Source of the DNA: Isoetes taiwanensis
Lineage: Eukaryota > Streptophyta > Lycopodiopsida > Isoetales > Isoetaceae
Assembly (NCBI GenBank): GCA_021234155.1
Contig: JAJEKV010000008.1
Coordinates: 9,636,445-9,700,444 of the forward strand
DNA: 64,000 nucleotides
Reading direction: 5' to 3'
Every line of letters starts with the position of its first letter. Position 1 is the stretch's first letter. The notes under the pieces were generated by a model that worked only from the letters and a program-made list of their open reading frames with translations, searched no databases and had not been told where the DNA came from. A program made the position numbers and the translations under genes. This document shows, piece by piece, positions 46,564-61,237 of this stretch.

Positions 46564-49005
46564 GACTTGGGCATCTCTAGACTCTAGCTCCTTTCTAGGT
46601 ATCCTGGCAATAGGGAGTGTCAATGTGGCGGCTATATAAGTCAAACTCTATTAGAAGGACACAGAATTAGGTCAAGGTTTATGCTTTTGGCATGAGCAGA
46701 GGTGATGTACCAACAGTTGGACTTGGGTTGCTATGCTGAGATCTAGATGACTATAACGAAGGGGTGTTCTTGGGCACTTCTATCTAGGAGTAAGGCATCA
46801 GCTTTGAGCCGAGAGCAATACTTGTAAGGTACTAATGTGGGTATGCTTCTATTTATAAACAAACCACAGTTTGGAAAAACAATTCAAGGGTTTGAGCAAT
46901 TTTGGTCATTTTGAGCTGGGGTTTGACATTTCTAGCCTAATTTGACGTCATAAATGGATTCTAGGCCGTCCTAACAGTTTTATTGCAACAAATTTCAGGC
47001 GATTTGGAGCTCTGTAGCTCAAGTTATGGAGGTTCAAAGTTTGGAGGTCTCACACATTGCGCCCAGACCAATAATGAACTTTTCATTTTCGGTCCTGGCG
47101 CGACGTGTGAGACATTGGCTCTAAATGGGTTAAACTTGTCCAATTTGGATGATATAAGGGTTTAATTCTGCTGGACTCATCGAGTTAGGCAGAATTGACC
47201 CCTTATTTGGTCGATTTGGAGCTGTTTTGGGCACTTTTGGGGCATGGTCTCACACGTTGCGCCCAGACCAATAATGAACTTTTCATTTTCGGTCCTGGCG
47301 CGACGTGTGAGACATCCTCCTCTCAATTGGCCTAGAATGTCCGTTTTGACTAAAACAAAAGCTAAAACTTACTAACTCAACTCAATTAAGTAACTTCATG
47401 CACTTATAATTTACTCTAAAACACTTTGTATTAAACAAAATTTTATCATTTACGAAATTAATAAGGCTCTCCTTTGATATGACTGGCTAAGTGCATATCT
47501 TTCTTCATTAGAGTTACTCCCTTGGCGTGTACTGTGCAGGCTGTTGAGTCTTCAAAATGTTGGACCAGCTTCTGCTCTGCTGCTTCTTGAACCTTGGTCT
47601 CCTGCTCTCGTTCTGCCCTCTCCTCTTCTTGTATCTCTCGCTCTATCTGCTCGTACACTTCTTGGGTCTAATATACAAATCTAACTAATCCTTACCTTAA
47701 AACTCGATCTAGCATGTTATCTTTTTTTGAAATTCATCAAGTATTAAGGTGTTTATGGCCTAATGTCTTAGAAAGATTTGGCTCAACTGTTTTTAGTCTT
47801 TTTATGTTCCAATTCGCTTAACTGTTACTAGCTTAGCATATACTACAAAAATAAGAAAAAAAAAATTCCCACTTTTCGAGGTTTGAGGATCCTATCAAGT
47901 TAGTACTACTGGGAGCATGGCCAGTGCTTTGCTCTTGGTCTCCAAGAACATTGCTCTGATACCACTGTGACGTCCCCTACTCATATACGGTGCACTCACC
48001 GTATACAAACAGAGTTCATCCCCATACCAGCTCCATGCTAATATAGGGCCCTCCACGTATCACTTGCAACCTTGAGGAGTTCCAAAGGGGAAGAATGAAG
48101 GGGTCATTTACCCCTGCCTCCCTCGGGCCTACCTAGTCATGGAAGCGTAAACATACATGTCGAGAGTACATACATCAACATCATATGACCATCACGGCGG
48201 ATGGTTCACCACATATCTGCATAGACAAAGATCAGCACATCACATAGGGAATCCTACCCAAAGCTCGCATTAACGGGATGGACCGACAAGCTTGGGTCTC
48301 CGTGAGGTCATTGCGCATGTAATTCATGGCAATGGATTTGGCCGGCATAAGAACATGGCTTAGGGTAGTCCACTCCATCCGCCCCCCCCGTGCACACTTT
48401 GCAAAGTAGGTTGAAAAGTGTTGGGACCTCGACCAGAGTTCACGGATGCATAGCCAAATTGCATCTCCCCAGCCCGATGGGGCGGTAGGGATCTCTCCCT
48501 CCGTGAGATCTACATGCCGACTCAAGGTGACTAGAGGGCCACCGCCCTTATTCGACTTGAACCCAATGGAGAGTGACGATCACTCCACCTGTGTCGAGCC
48601 CATGCCTTGCCCACACGCGGGCAAGCCATCGCACCTAGTCCACAATGATCCCCGGTAGGCCTTACACACGAGGGGGATCGCTCAAGAGTCGAAACACGAA
48701 CCTCCTTATAAGCCGGTCCCGCCCTTCACCCACAACCGTGTGTGGTTCTTGTACACAGGCCAAATTTACAAGGTGCTAAAGAGGCTAGCTAGGAGCATCA
48801 ACTACCGTGCTTTAGGGTCTCTACCCCCTTCCCAATACAATGAGTCCACGAGATACATCATCATACATATCACGTAAGAACTAAAGAACAAGATCTAATC
48901 TATATCATAGAGTTAGGTTCTTTAGTTAGAGCTTGGTATCTAGAGATCTAGATGGCTGCTATGGGCAATTTAATAGGCTAAACCCTCTTGATTCGATGAC
49001 CGGAA
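46564..49005 (-). repeat. LTR array unit 3
   Basis: Hairpins at 47047-47113 and 47247-47313. LTR about 47966-48806. The LTR half is heavily altered at CAG/CTG sites (for example taccgtgc for taccaggc), whereas the internal half is clean. Confidence 0.85.
47458..47658 (-). CDS. Short E/R/Q-rich frame downstream of the primer-binding site
   Basis: Sixty-six residues starting MYEQIEREIQEEERAEREQE, then KVQEAAEQKLVQHFEDST and KGVTLMKKDMHLASHIKGEP. It is the first open frame after the primer-binding site in the element's sense direction, so it may be a leader or the truncated start of Gag with a coiled coil. The same frame is present at 54794-55003 and 59606-59884, with an altered start or middle in other units. 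Altered versions occur where CAG/CTG sites are disturbed. Expression is not shown. Confidence 0.35.
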   Translation of the reverse strand: MYEQIEREIQEEERAEREQETKVQEAAEQKLVQHFEDSTACTVHAKGVTLMKKDMHLASHIKGEPY

Positions 49006-51473
49006 GACTTGGGCATCTCTAGACTCTAGCTCCTTTCTAGGTATCCCGGCAATAGGGAGTGTCAATGTATGCTATATAAGTCAAACTCTATTAGAAGGAC
49101 ACAGAATTAGGTCAAGGTTTATGCTTTTGGCATGAGCAGAGGTGATGTACCAACAGTTGGACTTGGGTTGCTATGCTGAGATCTAGATGACTATAACGAA
49201 GGGGTGTTCTTGGGCACTTCTATCTAGGAGTAAGGCATCAGCTTTGAGCCGAGAGCAATACTTGTAAGGTACTAATGTGGGTATGCTTCTATTTATAAAC
49301 AAACCACAGTTTGGAAAAACAATTCAAGGGTTTGAGCAATTTTGGTCATTTTGAGCTGGGGTTTGACATTTCTAGCCTAATTTGACGTCATAAATGGATT
49401 CTAGGCCGCCTAACAGTTTTATTGCAACAAATTTCAGGCGATTTGGAGCTCTGAGCTCAAGTTATGGAGGTTCAAAGTTTGGAGGTTCACACATTGCGCC
49501 CGCACCAATAATGAACTTTTCATTTTCGGTCCTGGCGCGACGTGTGAGACATTGGCTCTAAATGGGTTAAACTTGTCCAATTTGGATGATATAAGGGTTT
49601 AATTCTGCTGGACTCATCGAGTTAGGCAGAATTGACCCCTTATTTGGTCGATTTGGAGCTGTTTTGGGCACTTTTTAGCATGGTCTCACACGCTGCGCCC
49701 ACACCAATAATGAACTTTTCATTTTCGGTCCCGGGCGCTGACGTGTGAGACATCCTCCTCGAATTGGCCTAGAATGTCCGTTTTGACTAAAACAAAAGCT
49801 AAAACTTACTAACTCAACTCAATTAAGTAACTTCATGCACTTATAATTTACTCTAAAACACTTTGTATTAAACAAAATTTTATCATTTACGAAATTAATA
49901 AGGCTCTCCTTTGATATGACTGGCTAAGTGCATATCTTTCTTCATTAGAGTTACTCCCTTGGCGTGTAATTGTGTGCCGTTGAGTCTTCAAAATGTTGGA
50001 CCAGCTTCGCTTTCTGCCGCTTCTTGAACCTTGGTCTCCCCCCGCTCTCGTTCGCCCTCTCCTCTTCTTGTATCTCTCGCTCTATCTGCTCATTACACTT
50101 CTTGGGTCTAATATACAAATCTAACTAATCCTTACCTTAAAACTCGATCTAGCATGTTATCTTTTTTGAAATTCATCAAGTATTAAGGTGTTTATGGCCT
50201 AATGTCTTAGAAAGATTTGGCTCAACTGTTTTTAGTCTTTTTATGTTCCAATTAAACTTAATCAAGCATTACTAGCTTAGCATATACTACAAAAATGAGA
50301 AAAAAAAAAATTCCCACTTTTCGAGGTTTGAGGATCCTATCAAGTTAGTACTATTTGGGAGCATGGCGGTGCTTTGCTCTTGGTCTCCAAGAACATTGCT
50401 CGATACCACCATGTGGCGTCCCCTACTCATATACGGTGCACTCACCGTATACAAACAGAGTTCATCCCCATACCAGCTCCATGCTAATATAGGGCCCTCC
50501 ACGATCACTTTGCAACCTTGAGGAGTTCCAAAGGGGAAGAATGAAGGGGTCATTTACCCCGCTCCCTCGGGGCCTACCTAGTCTAGCGAAGCGTAAACAT
50601 ACATGTCGATGGTACATACATCAACATCATATGACCATCACGAAGGATGGTTCACCACATATCTGCATAGACAAAGATCAAAGACACATCACATAGGGAA
50701 TCCTACCCAAAGCTCGGACACCGGGATGGACCACAAGCTTGGGTCTCCAGAGGTCATTGCGCATGCCGAAATTCATGGCAATGGATTTGGGCGGCATAAG
50801 AACATGGCTTAGGGTAGTCCACTCCATCCGCCCCTCCCCCCCATTGCACACTTTGCAAAGTAGGTTGAAAAGTGTTGGGACCTCGATCAGAGCCACCGGA
50901 TGCATAGCCAAATTGCATCTCCCCAGTTCCGATGGGGCAGGTAGGGATCTCTCCCTCCAGAGATCTACATGCTGACTCAAGGTGACTAGAGGGCCACTGC
51001 CCTTATTCGACTTGAACCCAATGGAGAGTGACGCATCACTCCACTCCCGCAGTCGAGCCCATGCCTTGCCCACACGCAGCGGGCAAGCCATCGCACCTAG
51101 TCCACAATGATCCCCGGTAGGCCTTACACACGAGAGGGGATCGTTCAAGAGTCGAACACGAACCTCCTTATAAGCCGGGCCTCGGCCCTTCACCCACAAA
51201 CTGTGTGTGGTTCTTGTACACAGCCAAATTTACAAATTGTGCTAAAGAGGCTAGCTAGGAGCATCAACTACCAGGCTTTAGGGTCTCTACCCCCCTTCCC
51301 AATACAATGAGTCCACAGAGATACATCATCATACATATCACAGAAGAACTAAAGAACAAGATCTAATCTATATCATAGAGTTAGGTTCTTTAGTTAGAGC
51401 TTGGTATCTAGAGATCTAGATGGCTGCTATGGGCAATTTAATAGGCTAAACCCTACTGATTCGATGACCGGAA
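49006..51473 (-). repeat. LTR array unit 4
   Basis: Hairpins at about 49485-49550 (one base lost in the 5' arm) and 49683-49751 (arm reads cgggcgctgacg). LTR about 50412-51273. Most altered unit overall; its primer-binding site reads gctcgataccacc. Confidence 0.85.
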
Positions 51474-53913
51474 GACTTGGGCATCTCTAGACTCTAGCTC
51501 CTTTCTAGGTATCCCGGCAATAGGGAGTGTCAATGTGGCTATATAAGTCAAACTCTATTAGAAGGACACAATTTAGGTCAAGGTTTATGCTTTTGGCATG
51601 AGCAGAGGTGATGTACCAACAGTTGGACTTGGGTTGCTATGCTGAGATCTAGATGACTATAACGAAGGGGTGTTCTTGGGCACTTCTATCTAGGAGTAAG
51701 GCATCAGCTTTGAGCCGAGAGCAATACTTGTAAGGTACTAATGTGGGTATGCTTCTATTTATAAACAAACCACAGTTTGGAAAAACAATTCAAGGGTTTG
51801 AGCAATTTTGGTCATTTTGAGCTGGGGTTTGACATTTCTAGCCTAATTTGACGTCATAAATGGATTCTAGGCCGTCTAACAGTTTTATTGCAACAAATTT
51901 CAGGCGATTTGGAGCTCTGTAGCTCAAGTTATGGAGGTTCAAAGTTTGGAGGTCTCACACATTGCGCCCAGACCAATAATGAACTTTTCATTTTCGGTCC
52001 TGGCGCGACGTGTGAGACATTGGCTCTAAATGGGTTAAACTTGTCCAATTTGGATGATATAAGGGTTTAATTCTGCTGGACTCATCGAGTTAGGCAGAAT
52101 TGACCCCTTATTTGGTCGATTTGGAGCTGTTTTGGGCACTTTTGGGGCATGGTCTCACACGTTGCGCCCACACCAATAATGAACTTTTCATTTTCGGTCC
52201 TGGCGCGACGTGTGAGACATCCTCTCGAATTGGCCTAGAATGTCCGTTTTGACTAAAACAAAAGCTAAAACTTACTAACTCAACTTAATTAAGTAACTTC
52301 ATGCACTTATAATTTACTCTAAAACACTTTGTATTAAACAAAATTTTATCATTTACGAAATTAATAAGGCTCTCCTTTGATATGACTGGCTAAGTGCATA
52401 TCTTTCTTCATTAGAGTTACTCCCTTGGCATGTACTGTGCAGGCTGTTGAGTCTTCAAAATGTTGGACCAGCTTACGCTCTGCTTTGCTTCTTGAACCTT
52501 GGTCTCCCCGCTCTCGTTCGCCCTCTCCTCTTCTTGTATCTCTCGCTCTATCTCTTTCATTACACTTCTTGGGTCTAATATACAAATCTAACTAATCCTT
52601 ACCTTAAAACTCGATCTAGCATGTTACCTTTTTTTTGAAATTCATCAAGTATTAAGGTGTTTATGGCCTAATGTCTTAGAAAGATTTGGCTCAACTGTTT
52701 TTAGTCTTTTTATGTTCCAATTCGCTTAACTGTTACTAGCTTAGCATATACTACAAAAATGAGAAAAAAAAAATTCCCACTTTTCGAGGTTTGAGGATCC
52801 TATCAAGTTAGTACTCTTCGGGAGCATGGCCGTGCTTTGCTCTTGGTCTCCAAGAACATTGCTCGATACCACCGCGTCCCCCTACTCATATACGGTGCAC
52901 TCACCGTATACAAACAGAGTTCATCCCCATACCAGCTCCATGCTAATATAGGGCCCTCCACGTATCACTTTGCAACCTTGAGGAGTTCGGTGGGAAGAAT
53001 GAAGGGGTCATTTACCCTGTCTCCCTCAGGGCCTACCTAGCTGCGGAAGCGTAAACATACATGTCAGTAGTACATACATCAACATCATATGACCATCACG
53101 AAGGATGGTTCACCACATATCTGCATAGACAAAGATCAGCACATCACATAGGGAATCCTACCCAAAGCTCAGACACCGGGATGGACTGACAAGCTTGGGT
53201 CTCCAGAGGTCATTGCAGACAGAATTCATGGCAATGGATTTGGCTGGCATAAGAACATGGCTTAGGGTAGTCCACTCCATCCGCCCCTCCTGTGCACACT
53301 TTGCAAAGTAGGTTGAAAAGTGTTGGGACCTGACTGTAGCCCGCCGGATGCATAGCCAAATTGCATCTCCCCAGTTCCGATGGGGCAGGTAGGGATCTCT
53401 CCCTCCAGAGATCTACATGCTGACTCAAGGTGACTAGAGGGCCACTGCCCTTATTCGACTTGAACCCAATGGAGAGTGACGCATCACTCCACGGGTGTCG
53501 AGCCCATGCCTTGCCCACACGCAGTGGCAAGCCATCAGACCTAGTCCACAATGATCCCTGGTAGGCCTTACACACGAGAGGGATCGTTCAAGAGTCAGAA
53601 CACGAACCTCCTTATAAGCCAGTCTGGCCCTTCACCCACAACCAGGTGTGGTTCTTGTACACAGGCCGAATTTACAGTGTGCTAAAGAGGCTAGCTAGGA
53701 GCATCAACTACCAGGCTTTAGGGTCTCTACCCCCCTTCCCAATACAATGAGTCCACAGAGATACATCATCATACATATCACAGAAGAACTAAAGAACAAG
53801 ATCTAATCTATATCATAGAGTTAGGTTCTTTAGTTAGAGCTTGGTATCTAGAGATCTAGATGGCTGCTATGGGCAATTTAATAGGCTAAACCCTCTTGAT
53901 TCGATGGTTGGAA
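51474..53913 (-). repeat. LTR array unit 5
   Basis: Hairpins at 51952-52018 and 52152-52218. LTR about 52872-53713. Its left LTR edge is garbled (ataccaccgcgtccccc), which hides the usual TGTGACGTC start. Confidence 0.85.
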
Positions 53914-56351
53914 GACTTGGGCATCTCTAGACTCTAGCTCCTTTCTAGGTATCCCGGCAATAGGGAGTGTCAATGTGGCTATATAAGTCAAACTCTATTA
54001 GAAGGACACAGAATTAGGTCAAGGTTTATGCTTTTGGCATGAGCAGAGGTGATGTACCAACAGTTGGACTTGGGTTGCTATGCTGAGATCTAGATGACTA
54101 TAACGAAGGGGTGTTCTTGGGCACTTCTATCTAGGAGTAAGGCATCAGCTTTGAGCCGAGAGCAATACTTGTAAGGTACTAATGTGGGTATGCTTCTATT
54201 TATAAACAAACCACAGTTTGGAAAAACAATTCAAGGGTTTGAGCAATTTTGGTCATTTTGAGCTGGGGTTTGACATTTCTAGCCTAATTTGACGTCATAA
54301 ATGGATTCTAGGCTGTCTAACAGTTTTATTGCAACAAATTTCAGGCGATTTGGAGCTCTGTAGCTCAAGTTATGGAGGTTCAAAGTTTGGAGGTCTCACA
54401 CATTGCGCCCAGACCAATAATGAACTTTTCATTTTCGGTCCTAGCGCGACGTGTGAGACATTGGCTCTAAATGGGTTAAACTTGTCCAATTTGGGTGATA
54501 TAAGGGTCTAATTCTGCTGGACTCATCGAGTTAGGCAGAATTGACCCCTTATTTGGTCGATTTGGAGCTGTTTTGGGCACTTTTGGGGCATGGTCTCACA
54601 CGTTGCGCCCACACCAATAATGAACTTTTCATTTTCGGTCCTGGCGCGACGTGTGAGACATCCTCTCGAATTGGCCTAGAATGTCCGTTTTGACTAAAAC
54701 AAAAGCTAAAACTTACTAACTCAACTTAATTAAGTAACTTCATGCACTTATAATTTACTCTAAAACACTTTGTATTAAACAAAATTTTATCATTTACGAA
54801 ATTAATAAGGCTCTCCTTTGATATGACTGGCTAAGTGCATATCTTTCTTTAATTAGAGTTACTCCCTTGGCGTGTACTGTGCAGGCTGTTGAGTCTTCAA
54901 AATGTTGGACCAGCTTCTGCTCTGCTGCTTCTTGAACCTTGGTCTCCTGCTCTCGTTCTGCCCTCTCCTCTTCTTGTATCTCTCGCTCTATCTGCTCGTA
55001 CACTTCTTGGGTCTAATATACAAATCTAACTAATCCTTACCTTAAAACTCGATCTAGCATGTTACCTTTTTTTGAAATTCATCAAGTATTAAGGTGTTTA
55101 TGGCCTAATGTCTTAGAAAGATTTGGCTCAACTGTTTTTAGTCTTTTTATGTTCCAATTCGCTTAACTGTTACTAGCTTAGCATATACTACAAAAATGAG
55201 AAAAAAAAAATTTCCCACTTTTCGAGGTTTGAGGATCCTATCAAGTTAGTACTACTGGGAGCATATGGCCAGTGCTTTGCTCTTGGTCTCCAAGAACATT
55301 GCTCTGATACCACTGTGACGTCCCCTACTCATATACGGTGCACTCACCGTATACAAACAGGAGTTCATCCCCCATACCAGCTCCATGCTAATATAGGGCC
55401 CTCCACGTATCACTGCAACCTTGAGGAGTTCCAGTGGGAAGAATGAAGGGGTCATTTACCCTGTCTCCCTCAGGGCCTACCTAGCTGCGGAAGCGTAAAC
55501 ATACATGTCGATGGTACACATACATCAACATCATATGACCATCCGCGAAGGATGGTTCACCACATATCTGCATAGACAAAGATCAAGACATCACATAGGG
55601 AATCCTACCCAAAGCTCGGACAGGATGGGTGACAAGCTTGGGTCTCCAGAGGTCATTGCAGACAGAATTCATGGCAATGGATTTGGCTGGCATAAGAACA
55701 TGGCTTAGGGTAGTCCACTCCATCCGCCCCTCCTGTGCACACTTTGCAGAGTAGGTTGAAAAGTGTTGGGACTGGATCAGCCAGCCCGGATGCATAGCCA
55801 AATTGCATCTCCCGCCCGGATGGGGCGGTAGGGATCTCTCCCTCCGAGAGATCTACATGCTTGACTCAAGGTGACTAGAGGGCCACCCCTTATTCGACTT
55901 GAACCCAATGGAGAGTGACGCATCACTCCACGGGTGTCGAGCCCATGCCTTGCCCACACGCAGTGGCAAGCCATCAGACCTAGTCCACAATGATCCCTGG
56001 TAGGCCTTACACACGAGAGGGATCGTTCAAGAGTCAGAACACGAACCTCCTTATAAGCCAGTCTGGCCCTTCACCCACAACCAGGTGTGGTTCTTGTACA
56101 CAGGCCGAATTTACAGTGTGCTAAAGAGGCTAGCTAGGAGCATCAACTACCAGGCTTTAGGGTCTCTACCCCCCTTCCCAATACAATGAGTCCACAGAGA
56201 TACATCATCATACATATCACAGAAGAACTAAAGAACAAGATCTAATCTATATCATAGAGTTAGGTTCTTTAGTTAGAGCTTGGTATCTAGAGATCTAGAT
56301 GGCTGCTATGGGCAATTTAATAGGCTAAACCTACTGATTCGATGACTGGAA
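53914..56351 (-). repeat. LTR array unit 6
   Basis: Hairpins at 54393-54459 and 54593-54659. LTR 55314-56152. In unit 6 the first hairpin loop has ggtcctagcgcg instead of ggtcctggcgcg, a change shared with unit 7. Confidence 0.85.
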
Positions 56352-58790
56352 GACTTGGGCATCTCTAGACTCTAGCTCCTTTCTAGGTATCCTGGCAATA
56401 GGGAGTGTCAATGTGGCGGCTATATAAGTCAAACTCTATTAGAAGGACACAGAATTAGGTCAAGGTTTATGCTTTTGGCATGAGCAGAGGTGTGGACTTG
56501 GGTTGCTATGCTGAGATCTAGATGACTATAACGAAGGGGTGTTCTTGGGCACTTCTATCTAGGAGTAAGGCATCAGCTTTGAGCCGAGAGCAATACTTGT
56601 GAGGTACTAATGTGGGTATGCTTCTATTTATAAACAAACCACAGTTTGGAAAAACAATTCAAGGGTTTGAGCAATTTTGGTCATTTTGAGCTGGGGTTTG
56701 ACATTTCTAGCCTAATTTGACGTCATAAATGGATTTTAGGCTGTCTAACAGTTTTATTGCAACAAATTTCAGGCGATTTGGAGCTCTGTAGCTCAAGTTA
56801 TGGAGGTTCAAAGTTTGGAGGTCTCACACATTGCGCCCAGACCAATAATGAACTTTTCATTTTCGGTCCTAGCGCGACGTGTGAGACATTGGCTCTAAAT
56901 GGGTTAAACTTGTCCAATTTGGGTGATATAAGGGTCTAATTCTGCTGGACTCATCGAGTTAGGCAGAATTGACCCCTTATTTGGTCGATTTGGAGCTGTT
57001 TTGGGCACTTTTGGGGCATGGTCTCACACGTTGCGCCCACACCAATAATGAACTTTTCATTTTCGGTCCTGGCGCGACGTGTGAGACATCCTCTCGAATT
57101 GGCCTAGAATGTCCGTTTTGACTAAAACAAAAGCTAAAACTTACTAACTCAACTTAATTAAGTAACTTCATACACTTATAATTTACTCTAAAACACTTTG
57201 TATTAAACAAAATTTTATCATTTACGAAATTAATAAGGCTCTCCTTTGATATGACTGGCTAAGTGCATATCTTTCTTTAATTAGAGTTACTCCTTGGCGT
57301 GTAATGTCTTGTGCGGTTTGAGTCTTCAAAATGTTGGACCAGCTTCGCTCTGCTTTGCTTCTTGAACCTTGGTCTCCTGCTCTCGTTCGCGCCCTCTCCT
57401 CTTCTTGTATCTCTCGCTCTATCTCTTTCGCAGACACTTCTTGGGTCTAATATACAAATCTAACTAATCCTTACCTTAAAACTCGATCTAGCATGTTACC
57501 TTTTTTTGAAATTCATCAAGTATTAAGGTGTTTATGGCCTAATGTCTTAGAAAGATTTGGCTCAACTGTTTTTAGTCTTTTTATGTTCCAATTCGCTTAA
57601 CTGTTACTAGCTTAGCATATACTACAAAAATGAGAAAAAAAAAAAAATTTCCCACTTTTCGAGGTTTGAGGATCCTATCAAGTTAGTACTACTGGGAGCA
57701 TGGCCAGTGCTTTGCTCTTGGTCTCCAAGAACATTGCTCTGATACCACTGTGACGTCCCCTACTCATATACGGTGCACTCACCGTATACAAACAGGAGTT
57801 CATCCCCCATACCAGCTCCATGCTAATATAGGGCCCTCCACGTATCACTGCAACCTTGAGGAGTTCCAGTGGGAAGAATGAAGGGGTCATTTACCCTGTC
57901 TCCCTCAGGGCCTACCTAGCTGCGGAAGCGTAAACATACATGTCAGTAGTACATACATCAACATCATATGACCATCACGAAGGATGGTTCACCACATATC
58001 TGCATAGACAAAGATCAGCACATCACATAGGGAATCCTACCCAAAGCTCAGACACCGGGATGGACTGACAAGCTTGGGTCTCCAGAGGTCATTGCGCAAG
58101 AATTCATGGCAATGGATTTGGCTGGCATAAGAACATGGCTTAGGGTAGTCCACTCCATCCGCCCCTCCTGTGCACACTTTGCAAAGTAGGTTGAAAAGTG
58201 TTGGGACCTGACTGTAGCCCGCCGGATGCATAGCCAAATTGCATCTCCCCAGTTCCGATGGGGCAGGTAGGGATCTCTCCCTCCAGAGATCTACATGCTG
58301 ACTCAAGGTGACTAGAGGGCCACTGCCCTTATTCGACTTGAACCCAATGGAGAGTGACGCATCACTCCACGGGTGTCGAGCCCATGCCTTGCCCACACGC
58401 AGTGGCAAGCCATCAGACCTAGTCCACAATGATCCCTGGTAGGCCTTACACACGAGAGGGATCGTTCAAGAGTCAGAACACGAACCTCCTTATAAGCCAG
58501 TCTGGCCCTTCACCCACAACCAGGTGTGGTTCTTGTACACAGGCCGAATTTACAGTGTGCTAAAGAGGCTAGCTAGGAGCATCAACTACCAGGCTTTAGG
58601 GTCTCTACCCCCCTTCCCAATACAATGAGTCCACAGAGATACATCATCATACATATCACAGAAGAACTAAAGAACAAGATCTAATCTATATCATAGAGTT
58701 AGGTTCTTTAGTTAGAGCTTGGTATCTAGAGATCTAGATGGCTGCTATGGGCAATTTAATAGGCTAAACCTACTGATTCGATGACTGGAA
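56352..58790 (-). repeat. LTR array unit 7
   Basis: Hairpins at 56821-56887 and 57021-57087. LTR 57749-58591. A deletion near 56490 (gaggtgtggac) removes the text around ccaacagttgg; unit 9 shares it. Confidence 0.85.
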
Positions 58791-61237
58791 GACTTGGGCA
58801 TCTCTAGACTCTAGCTCCTTTCTAGGTATCCTGGCAATAGGGAGTGTCAATGTGGCGGCTATATAAGTCAAACTCTATTAGAAGGACACAGAATTAGGTC
58901 AAGGTTTATGCTTTTGGCATGAGCAGAGGTGATGTACCAACAGTTGGACTTGGGTTGCTATGCTGAGATCTAGATGACTATAACGAAGGGGTGTTCTTGG
59001 GCACTTCTATCTAGGAGTAAGGCATCAGCTTTGAGCCGAGAGCAATACTTGTAAGGTACTAATGTGGGTATGCTTCTATTTATAAACAAACCACAGTTTG
59101 GAAAAACAATTCAAGGGTTTGAGCAATTTTGGTCATTTTGAGCTGGGGTTTGACATTTCTAGCCTAATTTGACGTCATAAATGGATTCTAGGCTGTCTAA
59201 CAGTTTTATTGCAACAAATTTCAGGCGATTTGGAGCTCTGTAGCTCAAGTTATGGAGGTTCAAAGTTTGGAGGTCTCACACATTGCGCCCAGACCAATAA
59301 TGAACTTTTCATTTTCGGTCCTGGCGCGACGTGTGAGACATTGGCTCTAAATGGGTTAAACTTGTCCAATTTGGATGATATAAGGGTTTAATTCTGCTGG
59401 ACTCATCGAGTTAGGCAGAATTGACCCCTTATTTGGTCGATTTGGAGCTGTTTTGGGCACTTTTGGGGCATGGTCTCACACGTTGCGCCCACACCAATAA
59501 TGAACTTTTCATTTTCGGTCCTGGCGCGACGTGTGAGACATCCTCTCGAATTGGCCTAGAATGTCCGTTTTGACTAAAACAAAAGCTAAAACTTACTAAC
59601 TCAACTTAATTAAGTAACTTCATGCACTTATAATTTACTCTAAAACACTTTGTATTAAACAAAATTTTATCATTTACGAAATTAATAAGGCTCTCCTTTG
59701 ATATGGTGGCTAAGTGCATATCTTTCTTCATTAGAGTTACTCCTTGGCGTGTCTTGTGGCAAGGTGCTGTTGAGTCTTCAAAATGTTGGACCAGCTTCTG
59801 CTCTGCTGCTTCTTGAACCTTGGTCTCCTGCTCTCGTTCTGCCCTCTCCTCTTCTTGTATCTCTCGCTCTATCTGCTCGTACACTTCTTGGGTCTAATAT
59901 ACAAATCTAACTAATCCTTACCTTAAAACTCGATCTAGCATGTTACCTTTTTTTGAAATTCATCAAGTATTAAGGTGTTTATGGCCTAATGTCTTAGAAA
60001 GATTTGGCTCAACTGTTTTTAGTCTTTTTATGTTCCAATTCGCTTAACTGTTACTAGCTTAGCATATACTACAAAAATGAGAAAAAAAAAATTTCCCACT
60101 TTTCGAGGTTTGAGGATCCTATCAAGTTAGTACTACTGGGAGCATATGGCCAGTGCTTTGCTCTTGGTCTCCAAGAACATTGCTCTGATACCACTGTGAC
60201 GTCCCCTACTCATATACGGTGCACTCACCGTATACAAACAGGAGTTCATCCCCCATACCAGCTCCATGCTAATATAGGGCCCTCCACGTATCACTGCAAC
60301 CTTGAGGAGTTCCAGTGGGAAGAATGAAGGGGTCATTTACCCTGTCTCCCTCAGGGCCTACCTAGCTGCGGAAGCGTAAACATACATGTCAGTAGTACAT
60401 ACATCAACATCATATGACCATCACGAAGGATGGTTCACCACATATCTGCATAGACAAAGATCAGCACATCACATAGGGAATCCTACCCAAAGCTCAGACA
60501 CCGGGATGGACTGACAAGCTTGGGTCTCCAGAGGTCATTGCAGACAGAATTCATGGCAATGGATTTGGCTGGCATAAGAACATGGCTTAGGGTAGTCCAC
60601 TCCATCCGCCCCTCCTGTGCACACTTTGCAAAGTAGGTTGAAAAGTGTTGGGACCTGACTGTAGCCCGCCGGATGCATAGCCAAATTGCATCTCCCCAGT
60701 TCCGATGGGGCAGGTAGGGATCTCTCCCTCCAGAGATCTACATGCTGACTCAAGGTGACTAGAGGGCCACTGCCCTTATTCGACTTGAACCCAATGGAGA
60801 GTGACGCATCACTCCACGGGTGTCGAGCCCATGCCTTGCCCACACGCAGTGGCAAGCCATCAGACCTAGTCCACAATGATCCCTGGTAGGCCTTACACAC
60901 GAGAGGGATCGTTCAAGAGTCAGAACACGAACCTCCTTATAAGCCAGTCTGGCCCTTCACCCACAACCAGGTGTGGTTCTTGTACACAGGCCGAATTTAC
61001 AGTGTGCTAAAGAGGCTAGCTAGGAGCATCAACTACCAGGCTTTAGGGTCTCTACCCCCCTTCCCAATACAATGAGTCCACAGAGATACATCATCATACA
61101 TATCACAGAAGAACTAAAGAACAAGATCTAATCTATATCATAGAGTTAGGTTCTTTAGTTAGAGCTTGGTATCTAGAGATCTAGATGGCTGCTATGGGCA
61201 ATTTAATAGGCTAAACCTACTGATTCGATGACTGGAA
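58791..61237 (-). repeat. LTR array unit 8
   Basis: Hairpins at 59273-59339 and 59473-59539. Primer-binding-site complement about 60182-60193. LTR 60195-61038. One of the cleanest units, so useful as a reference for the array. Confidence 0.85.

Noticed and set aside
53210-53575. 121-residue minus frame repeated in several units
   Set aside because: It lies wholly inside the LTR and is open only because the units are alike. No family resemblance.
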